Part shown: positions 31,443-40,191 of the stretch, piece by piece
How positions within the stretch are numbered: position 1 is the stretch's first letter
How the letters are laid out: each line of letters begins with the position of its first letter
NCBI RefSeq assembly: GCF_021401345.1
Contig: NZ_JACBGE010000017.1
Span: 59,584 to 123,583, forward strand
Source: Hydrogenophaga sp. NFH-34
Lineage (GTDB): Bacteria > Pseudomonadota > Gammaproteobacteria > Burkholderiales > Burkholderiaceae_C
Direction of reading: 5' to 3'
Length of the DNA: 64,000 nt
Program-made: the position numbers and the translations under genes
Notes under the pieces: generated by a model
What the model was told of the DNA's origin: nothing
The model's database searches: none
What the model saw: the letters and a program-made list of their open reading frames with translations, nothing else

Positions 31443-33281
31443 TCACTGTGCTTTGGCCTGGACGTAACGCCCAGGTGCGGGTTCGATGGCCGCGTAGGTC
31501 TTGCCCTTGCCGCAAGTCTTGGGGGCGGCAATCTGTTTGCCGGCGTGGCCCTTGAGCCAGGCGGCCCAGTCGCCCCACCAACTGCCCGGGTGTTCGGTGG
31601 CGGTGGCGATCCACTCGCTGACCTTCGCCGGGAATTTGCCCGCCGGTCCGATCCAGTGGCTGCGTTTGCCCTTGGCCGCCGGGTTGATCACCCCGGCAAT
31701 GTGGCCCGAGGCACCCATGACGAAACGCTTCTTGCCCGGCAGCAGTTGCGTGCTGCCGTAGGCTCCGCCGATGGGCACGATGTGGTCTTCGCGCGAACCG
31801 TAGATGTAGACCGGCAGCTTGACCTGGCGGAAATCGATCTTCTCGCCGCAGACGGTGGCCGTGCCCGGCTTCGTGTACCGGTTTTCGAGGTACAGGTTGC
31901 GCAGATACCACGCGTACCAGGGGCCCGGGAGGTTGGTGCTGTCGCTGTTCCAGTACAGCAGGTCGAACGGCGGCGGGGTCTCGCCCTTGAGGTAGTTGCC
32001 CACCACGTAGTTCCAGACCAGGTCGTTCGGACGCAGGAAGCTGAAGGTGGTGGCGAGGTCGCGCCCGGGCATCAGGCCGCCCTGAGCGAACTGCACTTCG
32101 CGGAACTTGACGAAGCTTTCGTCGATGAACAGATCGAGCACGCCGGTGTCGCTGAAGTCGAGCAGCGTGGTCAGGAAGGTGGCGCTTTCCACCGGCTGTT
32201 CGCCACGTGCGGCCAGCACGGCCAGGGCGGTGCCCAGCATGGTGCCGCCGACACAGAAGCCCAGCGCGTTGATGGTCTCGGCACCGGCGATGTCCTGCAC
32301 CACGGCAATGGCGCGCATGACCGCGTCTTCGATGTAGTCGTCCCAGGTCTTGTGCGCCAGCGATTCGTCCGGGTTGCGCCAGCTCACCACGAAGGTGCGG
32401 TGCCCCTGCTCCACCGCGTAACGGATGAAGGAGTTGTCGGGCTGCAGGTCGAGGATGTAGAACTTGTTGATGCAGGGCGGCACCAGCAGGAACGGCCGCT
32501 CGTGCACCTTGGCCGTCAGCGGTTTGTATTCGATGAGCTGAAACAGCTCGTTTTCGAACACCACCACCCCTTCGGTGGTGGCCACGTTCTTGCCGACCTC
32601 GAACACGCTTTCGTCGGTCATCGACACGTGCCCCTGCTTGAGGTCGTGCAGCAGGTTGGCCACGCCCTTGGCGATGCTTTCACCCTGGGTCTCCAGCGCC
32701 TTCTTCTGCGCTTCGGCATTGAACGCCAGGAAGTTGCTCGGCGCGCTCGCATCGATCCACTGCTGCACCGCAAAGCGCACCCGGGCTTTGGTCTTGCCGT
32801 CCCCTTCCACCGCTTCGGCCAGCGCCATCAGCGTGCGGGCATTCAGCAGGTAGACGGCGGCGGAATATGCCGCGACCGGGTTGCTGGCCCAGGCATCGCT
32901 GGCGAATCGGCGGTCGCCCTGGGGCTTGGCGTCCAGCCCCTGGTTCCAGAGCAGCGCCACCTCTTGCAGATAACTGTTCTGGATTTCCAGCAACCGGGCC
33001 GGATCGAACCGTACCGACTGGCCCGCCACCTGCTGAAACAGGTCGCCCATGGCCGGCATGCCCATCCCGCCCAGCGGCATGCCGAACGGGTTGGCCTGGC
33101 CGTTGCCCGAGGGCATGAAGGCGCGGAACATCGCCAGCGGATCAGCCCCCGACACCCCGGGCGTTGCGCCCGCACCCAGGCCACCCTGGGCCCATTGCTG
33201 CCACTGGTTCAGCAAACCCTGCTGGAACTGCTGTGCCGCGTCGAGCCACGGCTGGTGAGAGGATTTCCCTGATGTGTTCAT
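31443..33281 (-). CDS. phaC: Class I poly(3-hydroxyalkanoate) synthase PhaC
   Basis: Polymerises hydroxyacyl-CoA on the granule surface. It has 612 residues, class I size. The lipase-like box contains the catalytic cysteine C343 (ALGFCVGGTMLG); the Asp is in IYGSREDHIVP and the His in GASGHIAGVINPA. The N-terminal 90 residues are Gly/Met-rich and variable, as usual. First gene of the operon with phaA and phaB, and it lies downstream of pgeF on the same strand. Confidence 0.96.
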   Translation of the reverse strand: MNTSGKSSHQPWLDAAQQFQQGLLNQWQQWAQGGLGAGATPGVSGADPLAMFRAFMPSGNGQANPFGMPLGGMGMPAMGDLFQQVAGQSVRFDPARLLEIQNSYLQEVALLWNQGLDAKPQGDRRFASDAWASNPVAAYSAAVYLLNARTLMALAEAVEGDGKTKARVRFAVQQWIDASAPSNFLAFNAEAQKKALETQGESIAKGVANLLHDLKQGHVSMTDESVFEVGKNVATTEGVVVFENELFQLIEYKPLTAKVHERPFLLVPPCINKFYILDLQPDNSFIRYAVEQGHRTFVVSWRNPDESLAHKTWDDYIEDAVMRAIAVVQDIAGAETINALGFCVGGTMLGTALAVLAARGEQPVESATFLTTLLDFSDTGVLDLFIDESFVKFREVQFAQGGLMPGRDLATTFSFLRPNDLVWNYVVGNYLKGETPPPFDLLYWNSDSTNLPGPWYAWYLRNLYLENRYTKPGTATVCGEKIDFRQVKLPVYIYGSREDHIVPIGGAYGSTQLLPGKKRFVMGASGHIAGVINPAAKGKRSHWIGPAGKFPAKVSEWIATATEHPGSWWGDWAAWLKGHAGKQIAAPKTCGKGKTYAAIEPAPGRYVQAKAQ

Positions 33282-33317
33282 GCGTTGTCTCCGTGCAAGG
33301 CCTGCGCCTTATGATCG

Positions 33318-33332
33318 TTTCCCGCTGGGAAA
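33318..33332. promoter_or_regulatory. Palindrome upstream of phaC
   Basis: TTTCCC-GCT-GGGAAA is a perfect 6-3-6 inverted repeat 37 nt before the phaC start. CATAAG on the minus strand (33309-33314), just downstream of it, could be a -10. The palindrome would then lie within the -35/-10 interval, a good place for a repressor. No -35 hexamer is convincing. Confidence 0.35.
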
Positions 33333-33411
33333 GATTCCGGGTTTTCCCCAGTGTGGGCGCCGCAGCTTCCAGCAAGCTGACGGTCTTTCTCCCCGTTGTG
33401 CAGGTGGTGAT

Positions 33412-33762
33412 GTGTATCTCGTCGTGATCGGTTGGCTGTACGTGGTTTTGATGATGGCAGTGGCCGAAGCATCGAACACCACCGGGAGTGTGCTCGGAGC
33501 CATTGTCACCTTTTTTCTTTACGGTTTGCTCCCGCTGGGACTGGTGGTTTACCTGATGAACACCCCCCACCGCAAACGGGCCATCCGGGCCTGCGAAGCG
33601 GCTGAGGAACAGGCCAGACAGGCAGCAAGCGCCGTGCCAGAAGCCGGAGGTCCCGAAGCGCGCGAAGCCCGTTCAGGCCAGCCCGATGCAGGCGGCCATG
33701 CGGCCGGTGCTGCCGAGCCGGGCCGCGTCGCGTCGGTGCGAGAAGAACCGCGAAACCTGTGA
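33412..33762 (+). CDS. Small two-helix membrane protein, hypothetical
   Basis: From a GTG start at 33412, preceded by AGGTGG, the product has 116 residues. Two hydrophobic segments (VYLVVIGWLYVVLMMAVAEA and VLGAIVTFFLYGLLPLGLVVYL) are followed by a basic turn (NTPHRKRAIRACEAAEEQ) and an Ala/Gly/Glu-rich tail. No family is recognised. Its last 90 nt overlap the 3' end of pgeF on the opposite strand, so the low-complexity tail may be there only because the frame is open. The membrane part looks genuinely coding. Confidence 0.6.
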   Translation: MYLVVIGWLYVVLMMAVAEASNTTGSVLGAIVTFFLYGLLPLGLVVYLMNTPHRKRAIRACEAAEEQARQAASAVPEAGGPEAREARSGQPDAGGHAAGAAEPGRVASVREEPRNL

Positions 33763-34485
33763 CACGGTGCACCAGGGGTCGGTGCCATCGTTGCCATAGA
33801 GGCGCGTGACCCCCAAGGCCCACAGGCGCTGCCGGGCCAGCACCGGCAGATCGGCCAGGAACCTGCCTTCGCGCGCCGAAGGCACGAACGCCGCGTGGGC
33901 TGCGGCATCGGCCGCCACGAAGGTGGCCCGCACCTCAGGCCCCACCTCGAACTGCGCAGGCCCGATGCACGGCCCCAGCCAAGCCAGCAGCTCGTCGGCA
34001 CGGGCTCCGGCCTCGGTCAACGTGGCCACGGTGGCCTCCAGCACACCCTGGCCGTCGGTGCCGGCCAGCCCGCGCCAGCCCGCGTGCGCCGCGGCCACGA
34101 CGGCCCCGCGCACATCGGTGAACAGCACGGGCAGGCAATCGGCCACCATGATGGTGCAGACGATGCCGGCCTCCGTCGCCACACAGGCATCGGCCTGCGT
34201 GCCATCGGGGGTGCCTGCCCCGAGCCGGACCACGCCATCGCCGTGCACCTGCTGCAGGAACACCGGGCGGGCACCCAGCCTGGCCGCCAGCGCCTGGCGA
34301 TTGGCCTGCACGGCCAGCGGCTCGTCGCGCACATGGTCGCCGAGATTGAAACTGTCGAAGGGTGCTGCCGAAGCCCCGCCTTCGCGCGTCGTGAACAGTG
34401 AATGCACATTGGCTGGCGCCGGCCAGTCCGGCACGATACCGATGCCGGTCCAGGCCCGACCAGCGGCCATATCGGAACCGGCCAT
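33673..34485 (-). CDS. pgeF: Peptidoglycan editing factor PgeF (YfiH/laccase-domain)
   Basis: Multicopper-oxidase-like fold protein that removes mis-incorporated residues in cell-wall precursors; older names are polyphenol oxidase or laccase domain. It has 270 residues. Zinc-site residues are visible as His in FLQQVHGDGVV, Cys in MVADCLPVLF and His in AAAHAGWRGLAG. Its start codon shares one base with the stop codon of the upstream isomerase (TGATG), implying coupling. It precedes phaC on the same strand. Confidence 0.92.
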   Translation of the reverse strand: MAGSDMAAGRAWTGIGIVPDWPAPANVHSLFTTREGGASAAPFDSFNLGDHVRDEPLAVQANRQALAARLGARPVFLQQVHGDGVVRLGAGTPDGTQADACVATEAGIVCTIMVADCLPVLFTDVRGAVVAAAHAGWRGLAGTDGQGVLEATVATLTEAGARADELLAWLGPCIGPAQFEVGPEVRATFVAADAAAHAAFVPSAREGRFLADLPVLARQRLWALGVTRLYGNDGTDPWCTVSQVSRFFSHRRDAARLGSTGRMAACIGLA

Positions 34486-35126
34486 CAGGCTTCCGCGTCC
34501 GGGCAGGCCGAAGGCTGGGCTTTCTGGAAAGCCGGCAAAGCCATGCAGGCTTCGAATGCCGCCATGGTCAGCGGCAGCCCGTCCAGCGGGCTATCGAAAC
34601 GGCGGGCGTTGAAGATCTGCGGCACCAGGCAGCAGTCGGCCAGCGTGGGCGTCTCGCCATGGCAGAACGGCGCGGACGGCCCCTGGGCCAGTTGGCGCTC
34701 GAACGCCTCCAGGCCGGTGCGCACCCAATGCCGGTACCAGGTGTTCTTGGCGTCATCCTCCACCTTGAGCACCCCCACCAGGTACTTGAGTACGCGCAGG
34801 TTGTTGAGGGGGTGGATTTCGCAAGCCACCGTCTGGGCCAGCGCCCGCACCCGGGCGCGCGCCACCGGATCGGCTGGCAGCAGCGCCGGAGCCGGATGGG
34901 TCTCGTCGAGGTATTCGATGATGGCCATGGACTGCGACAAGCGCGTGCCATCGGCCAGTTCCAGCAGCGGCACCAGGCCGTCGGCGGCCAGTGCGGCGTA
35001 GGCCGGCTGACGGTGCTCGCCCTTGGCCAGATGGACCGGCACGTAGTCGTAGGCGAGCCCTTTCAGCTCCAGCGCGATGCGCACACGAAACGACGCCGAG
35101 GAGCGGAAGTAGTTGTACAGCTTCAT
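34485..35126 (-). CDS. maiA: Maleylacetoacetate/maleylpyruvate isomerase (GST zeta-like)
   Basis: Glutathione-dependent cis-trans isomerase of ring-cleavage products, 213 residues. The GST N-domain starts MKLYNYFRSSASFRVRIALE with the zeta-class SSxSxRVRIAL motif; QSMAIIEYLDETHP supplies the glutathione-contact Gln-Ser. The substrate could be maleylacetoacetate (homogentisate route) or maleylpyruvate (gentisate route). The divergent operon with a fumarylpyruvate-hydrolase-like gene makes the gentisate reading attractive. It starts 96 nt from the Rieske gene. Confidence 0.88.
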   Translation of the reverse strand: MKLYNYFRSSASFRVRIALELKGLAYDYVPVHLAKGEHRQPAYAALAADGLVPLLELADGTRLSQSMAIIEYLDETHPAPALLPADPVARARVRALAQTVACEIHPLNNLRVLKYLVGVLKVEDDAKNTWYRHWVRTGLEAFERQLAQGPSAPFCHGETPTLADCCLVPQIFNARRFDSPLDGLPLTMAAFEACMALPAFQKAQPSACPDAEA

Positions 35127-35222
35127 GCGGATAGGATAAACCGGGACAGCAGAAACCCAGCCCCTGGGGCACACTGCGCGCTTCGGGTGCACACCCTCGA
35201 TACAAAGACGGAGACAAGGCTC

Positions 35223-36611
35223 ATGAAAGCCGAACAGAACGACACGCTGACCCGGGTCGGCCCAGGCACCCCCGGCGGCGAACTGCTGCGCCGCTACTGG
35301 CAACCCGTGGCCCTGCTGGATGAATTCGATCCAGCCCTCGACCCGCGCATGGCGGTGCGCCCCGTGAAGGCCGTGCGGGTGCTGGGCCAGGACTTCGTGC
35401 TGTTCCGCGACGCCCAGGGCCGCTTCGGCCTGCTCGACCGCGACTGCCCCCATCGGGGCGCCGACCTGGCCTACGGGCGCAACGAAGGCGACGGTCTGCG
35501 CTGCCCCTTCCACGGCTGGAAATTCGACGTCACGGGCCAGTGCACCGAAACCCCGGCCGAGCCGCTGGGCAGCACGCTGTGCACCCGCATCCGCCAGCGC
35601 AGCTACCCGCTGACCGAGCGCAGCGGCGTGCTGTTCGGCTGGTTCGGCCCCGAAGGCCAGACGCCTCCTCCCATGCCAGCGCTGGACTGCTTCGAAGCCC
35701 CGGGCACACACACCTTTGCCTTCAAGGGCCTGTGGCACTGCAACTGGCTGCAGGCCTTCGAAGTGGGCATCGACCCGGCGCATGCGTCCTACCTGCACCG
35801 GTTCTTTGAGGACGGCTCGCTCGACGACACCTACGGCAAACAGTTCCGCGGCGCCAGCGCTGGCGAGGTGGGTGGCGAGCGCTGGCCCATGACCCGGGTG
35901 ATGCGCGAATTCGGGCGCCCCGAAATCCGTTGCGAAGCCCGGCCCTATGGCCTGCAACTGACGGCCCTGCGCCCGATGACCGACGCGCTGACGCACGTGC
36001 GGGTCACCAATGCGGTGTTCCCGCAGACCTTCGTGATCCCGCTGTCGGAGACCATGACGATCACCCAGATGCACGTGCCCGTGGACGATACCCACAACTA
36101 CTGGTACGCCTTCTTCACCAGCTTCACCGACCCGGTGGACAAGACCACCATGCGCAACCAGCGCCTGGGCAGCGTCACCCTGCCGGGCTTCGTGCCCAAA
36201 ACCGGACGGCACAACGACTGGGGCTTCAACCCCGAAGAACAGGCCAACCGCACCTACCTGGGCATGGGGGAAGACGACATCAACGTGCACGACCAGTGGG
36301 CCTGCGAAAGCATGGGCGCCATCCAGGACCGCACACGCGAACACCTGGGCACCACCGACAAGGTGATTGCGGCGCACCGGCGCATGCTGCTGGACGCCAT
36401 CGACACCGTGGCCGCTGGCGGCACGCCGCCCGGCCAGGCCGATCCCGCGCTGCACGGCCTCATCCACGGCCCCGAGACGGTCGACGGCTTCGCACCGGCC
36501 CAGGCCTGGCAAGCCTGGTGGCAGCAGGCGGTGCAGCGCCGGCGCGCGCAGGCCCCGTGGCAGAACCCGGCCGTCCACACGCCCGCCGAAGACCTGGCCC
36601 CGGCGAAATGA
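35223..36611 (+). CDS. Rieske non-heme iron aromatic ring-hydroxylating oxygenase, alpha subunit
   Basis: Oxygenase of 462 residues. The Rieske [2Fe-2S] site is C75-P-H77 with C94-x2-H97 (RDCPHRGADL, LRCPFHGWKF). The mononuclear iron site is E180-x3-D184-x2-H187-x4-H192 (FEVGIDPAHASYLH). It resembles phthalate 4,5-dioxygenase-type single-subunit oxygenases, which need a separate reductase; none is in the window. The stop overlaps the next start by 4 nt (ATGA). The substrate is unknown. The ribosome binding site GGAG precedes the ATG. Confidence 0.9.
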   Translation: MKAEQNDTLTRVGPGTPGGELLRRYWQPVALLDEFDPALDPRMAVRPVKAVRVLGQDFVLFRDAQGRFGLLDRDCPHRGADLAYGRNEGDGLRCPFHGWKFDVTGQCTETPAEPLGSTLCTRIRQRSYPLTERSGVLFGWFGPEGQTPPPMPALDCFEAPGTHTFAFKGLWHCNWLQAFEVGIDPAHASYLHRFFEDGSLDDTYGKQFRGASAGEVGGERWPMTRVMREFGRPEIRCEARPYGLQLTALRPMTDALTHVRVTNAVFPQTFVIPLSETMTITQMHVPVDDTHNYWYAFFTSFTDPVDKTTMRNQRLGSVTLPGFVPKTGRHNDWGFNPEEQANRTYLGMGEDDINVHDQWACESMGAIQDRTREHLGTTDKVIAAHRRMLLDAIDTVAAGGTPPGQADPALHGLIHGPETVDGFAPAQAWQAWWQQAVQRRRAQAPWQNPAVHTPAEDLAPAK

Positions 36612-38092
36612 GTGCGCCTTCGTTCGCCGAACGCTGCGGCATCCACGACAGCGCGCGCGAAGCTGCCTGCCGCCAACTGGCGGCCCTGATCGAGGCTTCG
36701 GGCATCGACCGCGTGCGCCTGAGCTGGTGCGACGTGCACGGCCAGTTGCGCGGCAAGACCCTGATGGCCCACGCGGCCGTGCGGGCCCTGCGCGAAGGCG
36801 TGGGCATGGTCGGTACCCTGATGCTCAAAGACACCGCCGACCGCACCGCCTGGAAAGTCTTCGAGGCTGGCGGTATGGACGATCTGCCTGGCTTCGCTGG
36901 CGCGGCCAACCTCGTCTTGCTGCCCGATCCACAAAGCTTCGTGGCCCTGCCCTGGCAGGCGGGCACCGGCTGGCTGCGCTGCCAGCCCTGGTTCGCCAAC
37001 GGCACGCCTGTTCCGCTCGACACCCGGCGCGTGCTTCAGGACGCGCTGGCCGCCCTGTCGGGCACCGGCCACGGCCTGCGCACCGGGCTGGAGGTGGAGT
37101 TCCACATCTATCGCCTGCTGGAAACGCCCGCTGCACTGTCGCCGCAGGCGGCCGCCTGGCCCGGCCCCGCGCCTGAAGTGGCCATGATCCACCCGGGCTA
37201 CAACCTGCACGCCGAGGCGCTCTCGGACATGGCCGACGAGCCGCTGGCCATCGTCATGCGCACTGCCCAGGCACTCGGGCTGCCGCTGCAATCGCTGGAA
37301 ATCGAGCTCGGGCCGAGCCAGGTGGAGGCCGTGTTCGACGCCACCGACGCGCTCACCGCGGCCGACCAGATGGTGCTGTTCCGCAACGGCGTGCGCCAGG
37401 CCCTGCAACGTGCCGGCTACCACGCCACCTTCATGTGCCGGCCGCCGTTTCCGAACATCATGTCCAGCGGCTGGCACCTGCACCAGTCGCTGACGGATCT
37501 GGCCTCCGGCGGCAACGCCTTCGTGCGCGATCAGCCGGCCTCCGGCAGCACGCCGCTGGACGCCCGCCACACCCTGGCCGACACCGGCGCCCACTGGCTG
37601 GCCGGCCTGCTGGACCACGCCCATGGCATGACCGCGCTGTGCACCACCACGGTCAACGGCTTCGCGCGTTTCCGGCCGAATGCGCTGGCACCGCAGTCGG
37701 CCATCTGGGGGGCCGACAACCGCGGCGCCATGCTGCGTGTGGTCGGGGCCGCCGGCGACACCGCCACGCGCATCGAAAACCGGGCGGGTGAGCCGGCCGC
37801 CAACCCCTACCTCTACATCGCGGCCCAGATCCACGCCGGCCTCGACGGCCTGCAGCGCCGCCTGGAGCCACCACCGGCCACGCTCACGCCCTATGCCGAA
37901 CACGGCAGCCTGCTGCCCACCAACCTGCCCGACGCCCTCACGGCGATGGCCGCCGATCCGGTGCTGGTGCGCGGACTGGGGCCGGCCTTCGTGACCTACC
38001 TGGACCGCATCAAGCGCCACGAAGCCGAGCGCCATGCCCAGGCCGAGGATCAGGTGGAATTCGAGCGGCGCGAGTATTTCGCGCGCAGCTGA
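36608..38092 (+). CDS. Glutamine-synthetase-family ligase (not the housekeeping enzyme)
   Basis: Protein of 494 residues with the GS fold: beta-grasp domain VRLSWCDVHGQLRGKTL, then metal/ATP motifs LEVEFHIY, SGWHLHQSL, TVNGFARFRPN and ENRAGEPAANPYLYIAAQ. Family relatives attach glutamate to amines such as polyamines or anilines. The sequence departs from GlnA and lacks a clear adenylylation-site region. Coupling to a Rieske oxygenase by a 4 nt overlap suggests it activates or detoxifies an amine-bearing aromatic before or after oxidation; this is inference. Confidence 0.82.
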   Translation: MSAPSFAERCGIHDSAREAACRQLAALIEASGIDRVRLSWCDVHGQLRGKTLMAHAAVRALREGVGMVGTLMLKDTADRTAWKVFEAGGMDDLPGFAGAANLVLLPDPQSFVALPWQAGTGWLRCQPWFANGTPVPLDTRRVLQDALAALSGTGHGLRTGLEVEFHIYRLLETPAALSPQAAAWPGPAPEVAMIHPGYNLHAEALSDMADEPLAIVMRTAQALGLPLQSLEIELGPSQVEAVFDATDALTAADQMVLFRNGVRQALQRAGYHATFMCRPPFPNIMSSGWHLHQSLTDLASGGNAFVRDQPASGSTPLDARHTLADTGAHWLAGLLDHAHGMTALCTTTVNGFARFRPNALAPQSAIWGADNRGAMLRVVGAAGDTATRIENRAGEPAANPYLYIAAQIHAGLDGLQRRLEPPPATLTPYAEHGSLLPTNLPDALTAMAADPVLVRGLGPAFVTYLDRIKRHEAERHAQAEDQVEFERREYFARS

Positions 38093-38210
38093 TGCCCGCA
38101 CCCGTGCGCCCCGGCGGCTGCCTATACTGGTGCGCAGGCCGGGCGGATCGCGCGCCGCCCTTCTCACGCCCCTTCTCCCCAGACACCCGGGTTACCCGAA
38201 AGGCCCCTTC

Positions 38211-38906
38211 ATGAGCTACGTCTTCGCCCCTTCACCGGTGGTTTCCGTGCCCGTCATGGGCCGCACCGAGCGCTTCCCTGTGCACCGCGTCTACTGCGTC
38301 GGCCGCAACTACGAAGAACATGCCAAGGAAATGGGCTTCACCGGCCGCGAGCCGCCGTTCTTCTTCCTCAAGCCGGCCGACGCCATCGTGGCGGCCGAAG
38401 CCGGGCAGACCATCGCCATCGACTACCCGAGCCTGACCCACAACCTGCACCACGAGGTGGAGCTGGTGGTCGCCATCGGCCAGGGCGGGCGCAACATCGC
38501 AGCACAGGATGCCCAGCGCCATATCTTCGGTTACGCCGTCGGCCTGGACATGACCCGCCGCGACCTGCAGAACGACATGAAGAAACAGGGCCGCCCCTGG
38601 TGCATCGGCAAGGCCTATGACCAGTCGGCACCGATCGGACCGATCACGCCGGTGGCCGACGCCGGCGACGTGGCCCAGGCGCCGATCTGGCTGCAGGTCA
38701 ACGGCCAGGACCGGCAGCGCAGCACGGTATCCAAGCTGATCTGGAACATCGGCGAGACCATCGAACACCTGTCACGGGCCTGGGCGCTGCAACCGGGCGA
38801 CCTGATCTACACGGGCACGCCCGAGGGGGTTGGAGCGGTGGTCAGCGGTGACGTGCTGCAGGCCCATGTGCAGGGCCTGGAAAGCCTGGTGGTCTCGATT
38901 CGCTGA
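38211..38906 (+). CDS. Fumarylacetoacetate hydrolase family protein, fumarylpyruvate hydrolase-like
   Basis: C-C bond hydrolase of 231 residues. Metal ligands E82, E84 and D113 are visible (HHEVELVVAIG, GYAVGLDMTRRDLQ), and IGKAYDQSAPIGPI is typical. The N-terminus (MSYVFAPSPVVSVPV then FPVHRVYCVGRNYEEHAKEMG) is close to what I recall of NagK-type fumarylpyruvate hydrolases of the gentisate pathway. It lies 118 nt after the GS-like gene on the same strand, probably in the same catabolic unit. Confidence 0.88.
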   Translation: MSYVFAPSPVVSVPVMGRTERFPVHRVYCVGRNYEEHAKEMGFTGREPPFFFLKPADAIVAAEAGQTIAIDYPSLTHNLHHEVELVVAIGQGGRNIAAQDAQRHIFGYAVGLDMTRRDLQNDMKKQGRPWCIGKAYDQSAPIGPITPVADAGDVAQAPIWLQVNGQDRQRSTVSKLIWNIGETIEHLSRAWALQPGDLIYTGTPEGVGAVVSGDVLQAHVQGLESLVVSIR

Positions 38907-38930
38907 ACCAAGGGTTTACCCGCGGCAGCG

Positions 38931-38956
38931 TTCGGACATAATTTCACCTATCCGAA
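38931..38956. promoter_or_regulatory. Inverted repeat in the promoter region of the TRAP gene
   Basis: TTCGGA and TCCGAA arms 14 bp apart, about 125 nt before the dctP-like start. CATAAT between the arms (38937-38942) could be a -10, paired with a weak TTTACC upstream. An activator or repressor could bind here; the evidence is limited to symmetry and position. Confidence 0.35.
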
Positions 38957-39082
38957 TTCATTTCTCATCGGTAAACGGCCTATCCACCCTTCTCCAAGGG
39001 TTTGACCTCTACCGCCAGTGAATCGGCACGGGTAAATTGCCTCACCAACCGGTCCACCCGGACCCCTCAGGAGACACCTTCG

Positions 39083-40129
39083 ATGATCCAACGCCGCACC
39101 CTTCTCCAATCTGGCGCCGCCTTTGCCCTGGGCGCGCCGGCCTTGGTGGGTTTCGCCCAGCAAAGCGTCACCCTCAAGTTCCATACCTTCATGGCACCGC
39201 AGTCCAACGTGTGGCTGAACATGCACAAGGCGTGGATGGACAAGGTCACCAAGGACTCCGATGGCCGCATCAAGTTCGAGGCCTACCCCGCCATGCAGCT
39301 GGGTGGCTCACCGGTGCAGCTGTACGACCAGGCCAAGGACGGCGTGGTGGACATCGTCTGGACCCTGCCGGGCAACACCCCGGGACGCTTCCCCCGCATC
39401 GAGGTGTTCGAGCTGCCGTTCATGATGAACAACGCCGAAGCCACGTCCCGCGCGTACTGGGAATACGTTCAGACCGTGGCGGCGGACGAGTTCAAGGACG
39501 TCCACCCCATCGCGCTGCAGGTGCATGGTCCCGGCATGTTCCACATGCGCGACAAGCTGGTGAAGACCGCCACCGACCTGCAAGGCTCCAAGGTGCGCGG
39601 CCCGACCCGCCAGATCACCAAGATGCTGGGCTACCTGGGTGCCACACCCGTGGGCATGCCGCTGCCGCAAATCCCCGACGCGCTGTCCAAGGGCGTGATC
39701 AACGGCTGCGTGATCCCCTGGGAAGTCGTGCCCTCGGTCAAGGTGCACGAGCTGGCCAAGTTCCACAGCGAATTCGAGCCGGCAGGCGGCGCGCTCTACA
39801 CCACCACCTTCGTGATGGCGATGAACAAGGGCAAGTACGCTTCGCTGCCGCCCGACCTCAAGGCCATCATCGACAAGAACTCCGGCATCGAGACCTCGGC
39901 CTGGCTGGGCAAGGTGCAGCAAGGTGGTGACGCCGCCGGCCGCGAAGCAGCGGTCAAACAAGGCAACACCATCTACACCATCCCCGCCTCCGAAGCCCAG
40001 GAATTCAAGCGCAAGGCGCGCCTGGTCGAGGTCGAGTGGGTGCAGGACATGGACAAGCGTGGCTTCAACGGCAAACAACTGCTGGAAACCGCCAAGGCCC
40101 TGATCGAAAAACACGGCAAGAAGGCCTGA
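39083..40129 (+). CDS. TRAP transporter periplasmic substrate-binding protein (DctP family)
   Basis: Solute receptor for a TRAP transporter, 348 residues. The twin-arginine-like start (MIQRRTLLQSGAAFALGAPALVGFA) suggests Tat export. Body motifs: KFHTFMAPQSNVWLN, GRIKFEAYPAMQLGGSP, VRGPTRQITKMLGYLGATPVGMPLPQIPDALSKGVI with the substrate-carboxylate Arg. GGAGA precedes the ATG. No DctQ or DctM membrane gene adjoins, so it must use permease subunits coded elsewhere. Likely ligands are organic acids, perhaps the substrate of the upstream cluster. Confidence 0.9.
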   Translation: MIQRRTLLQSGAAFALGAPALVGFAQQSVTLKFHTFMAPQSNVWLNMHKAWMDKVTKDSDGRIKFEAYPAMQLGGSPVQLYDQAKDGVVDIVWTLPGNTPGRFPRIEVFELPFMMNNAEATSRAYWEYVQTVAADEFKDVHPIALQVHGPGMFHMRDKLVKTATDLQGSKVRGPTRQITKMLGYLGATPVGMPLPQIPDALSKGVINGCVIPWEVVPSVKVHELAKFHSEFEPAGGALYTTTFVMAMNKGKYASLPPDLKAIIDKNSGIETSAWLGKVQQGGDAAGREAAVKQGNTIYTIPASEAQEFKRKARLVEVEWVQDMDKRGFNGKQLLETAKALIEKHGKKA

Positions 40130-40146
40130 GCCTTCGCGCTGTTTCC

Positions 40147-40173
40147 GAGGGACCGCAAGGTCCCTTTTTTTTT
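40147..40173 (+). terminator. Rho-independent terminator after the TRAP gene
   Basis: GGGACC-GCAA-GGTCCC stem-loop followed by nine T residues, 20 nt after the stop codon. Textbook form with a GCAA tetraloop. Confidence 0.95.
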
Positions 40174-40191
40174 GCCCCTACACTCCTTGGC

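Noticed and set aside
35127..36578. Long N-terminal extension of the maiA frame on the minus strand
   Set aside because: Conserved GST sequence starts at MKLYNYF (35126). The upstream part is antisense to the Rieske oxygenase and has no similarity to anything I recognise.
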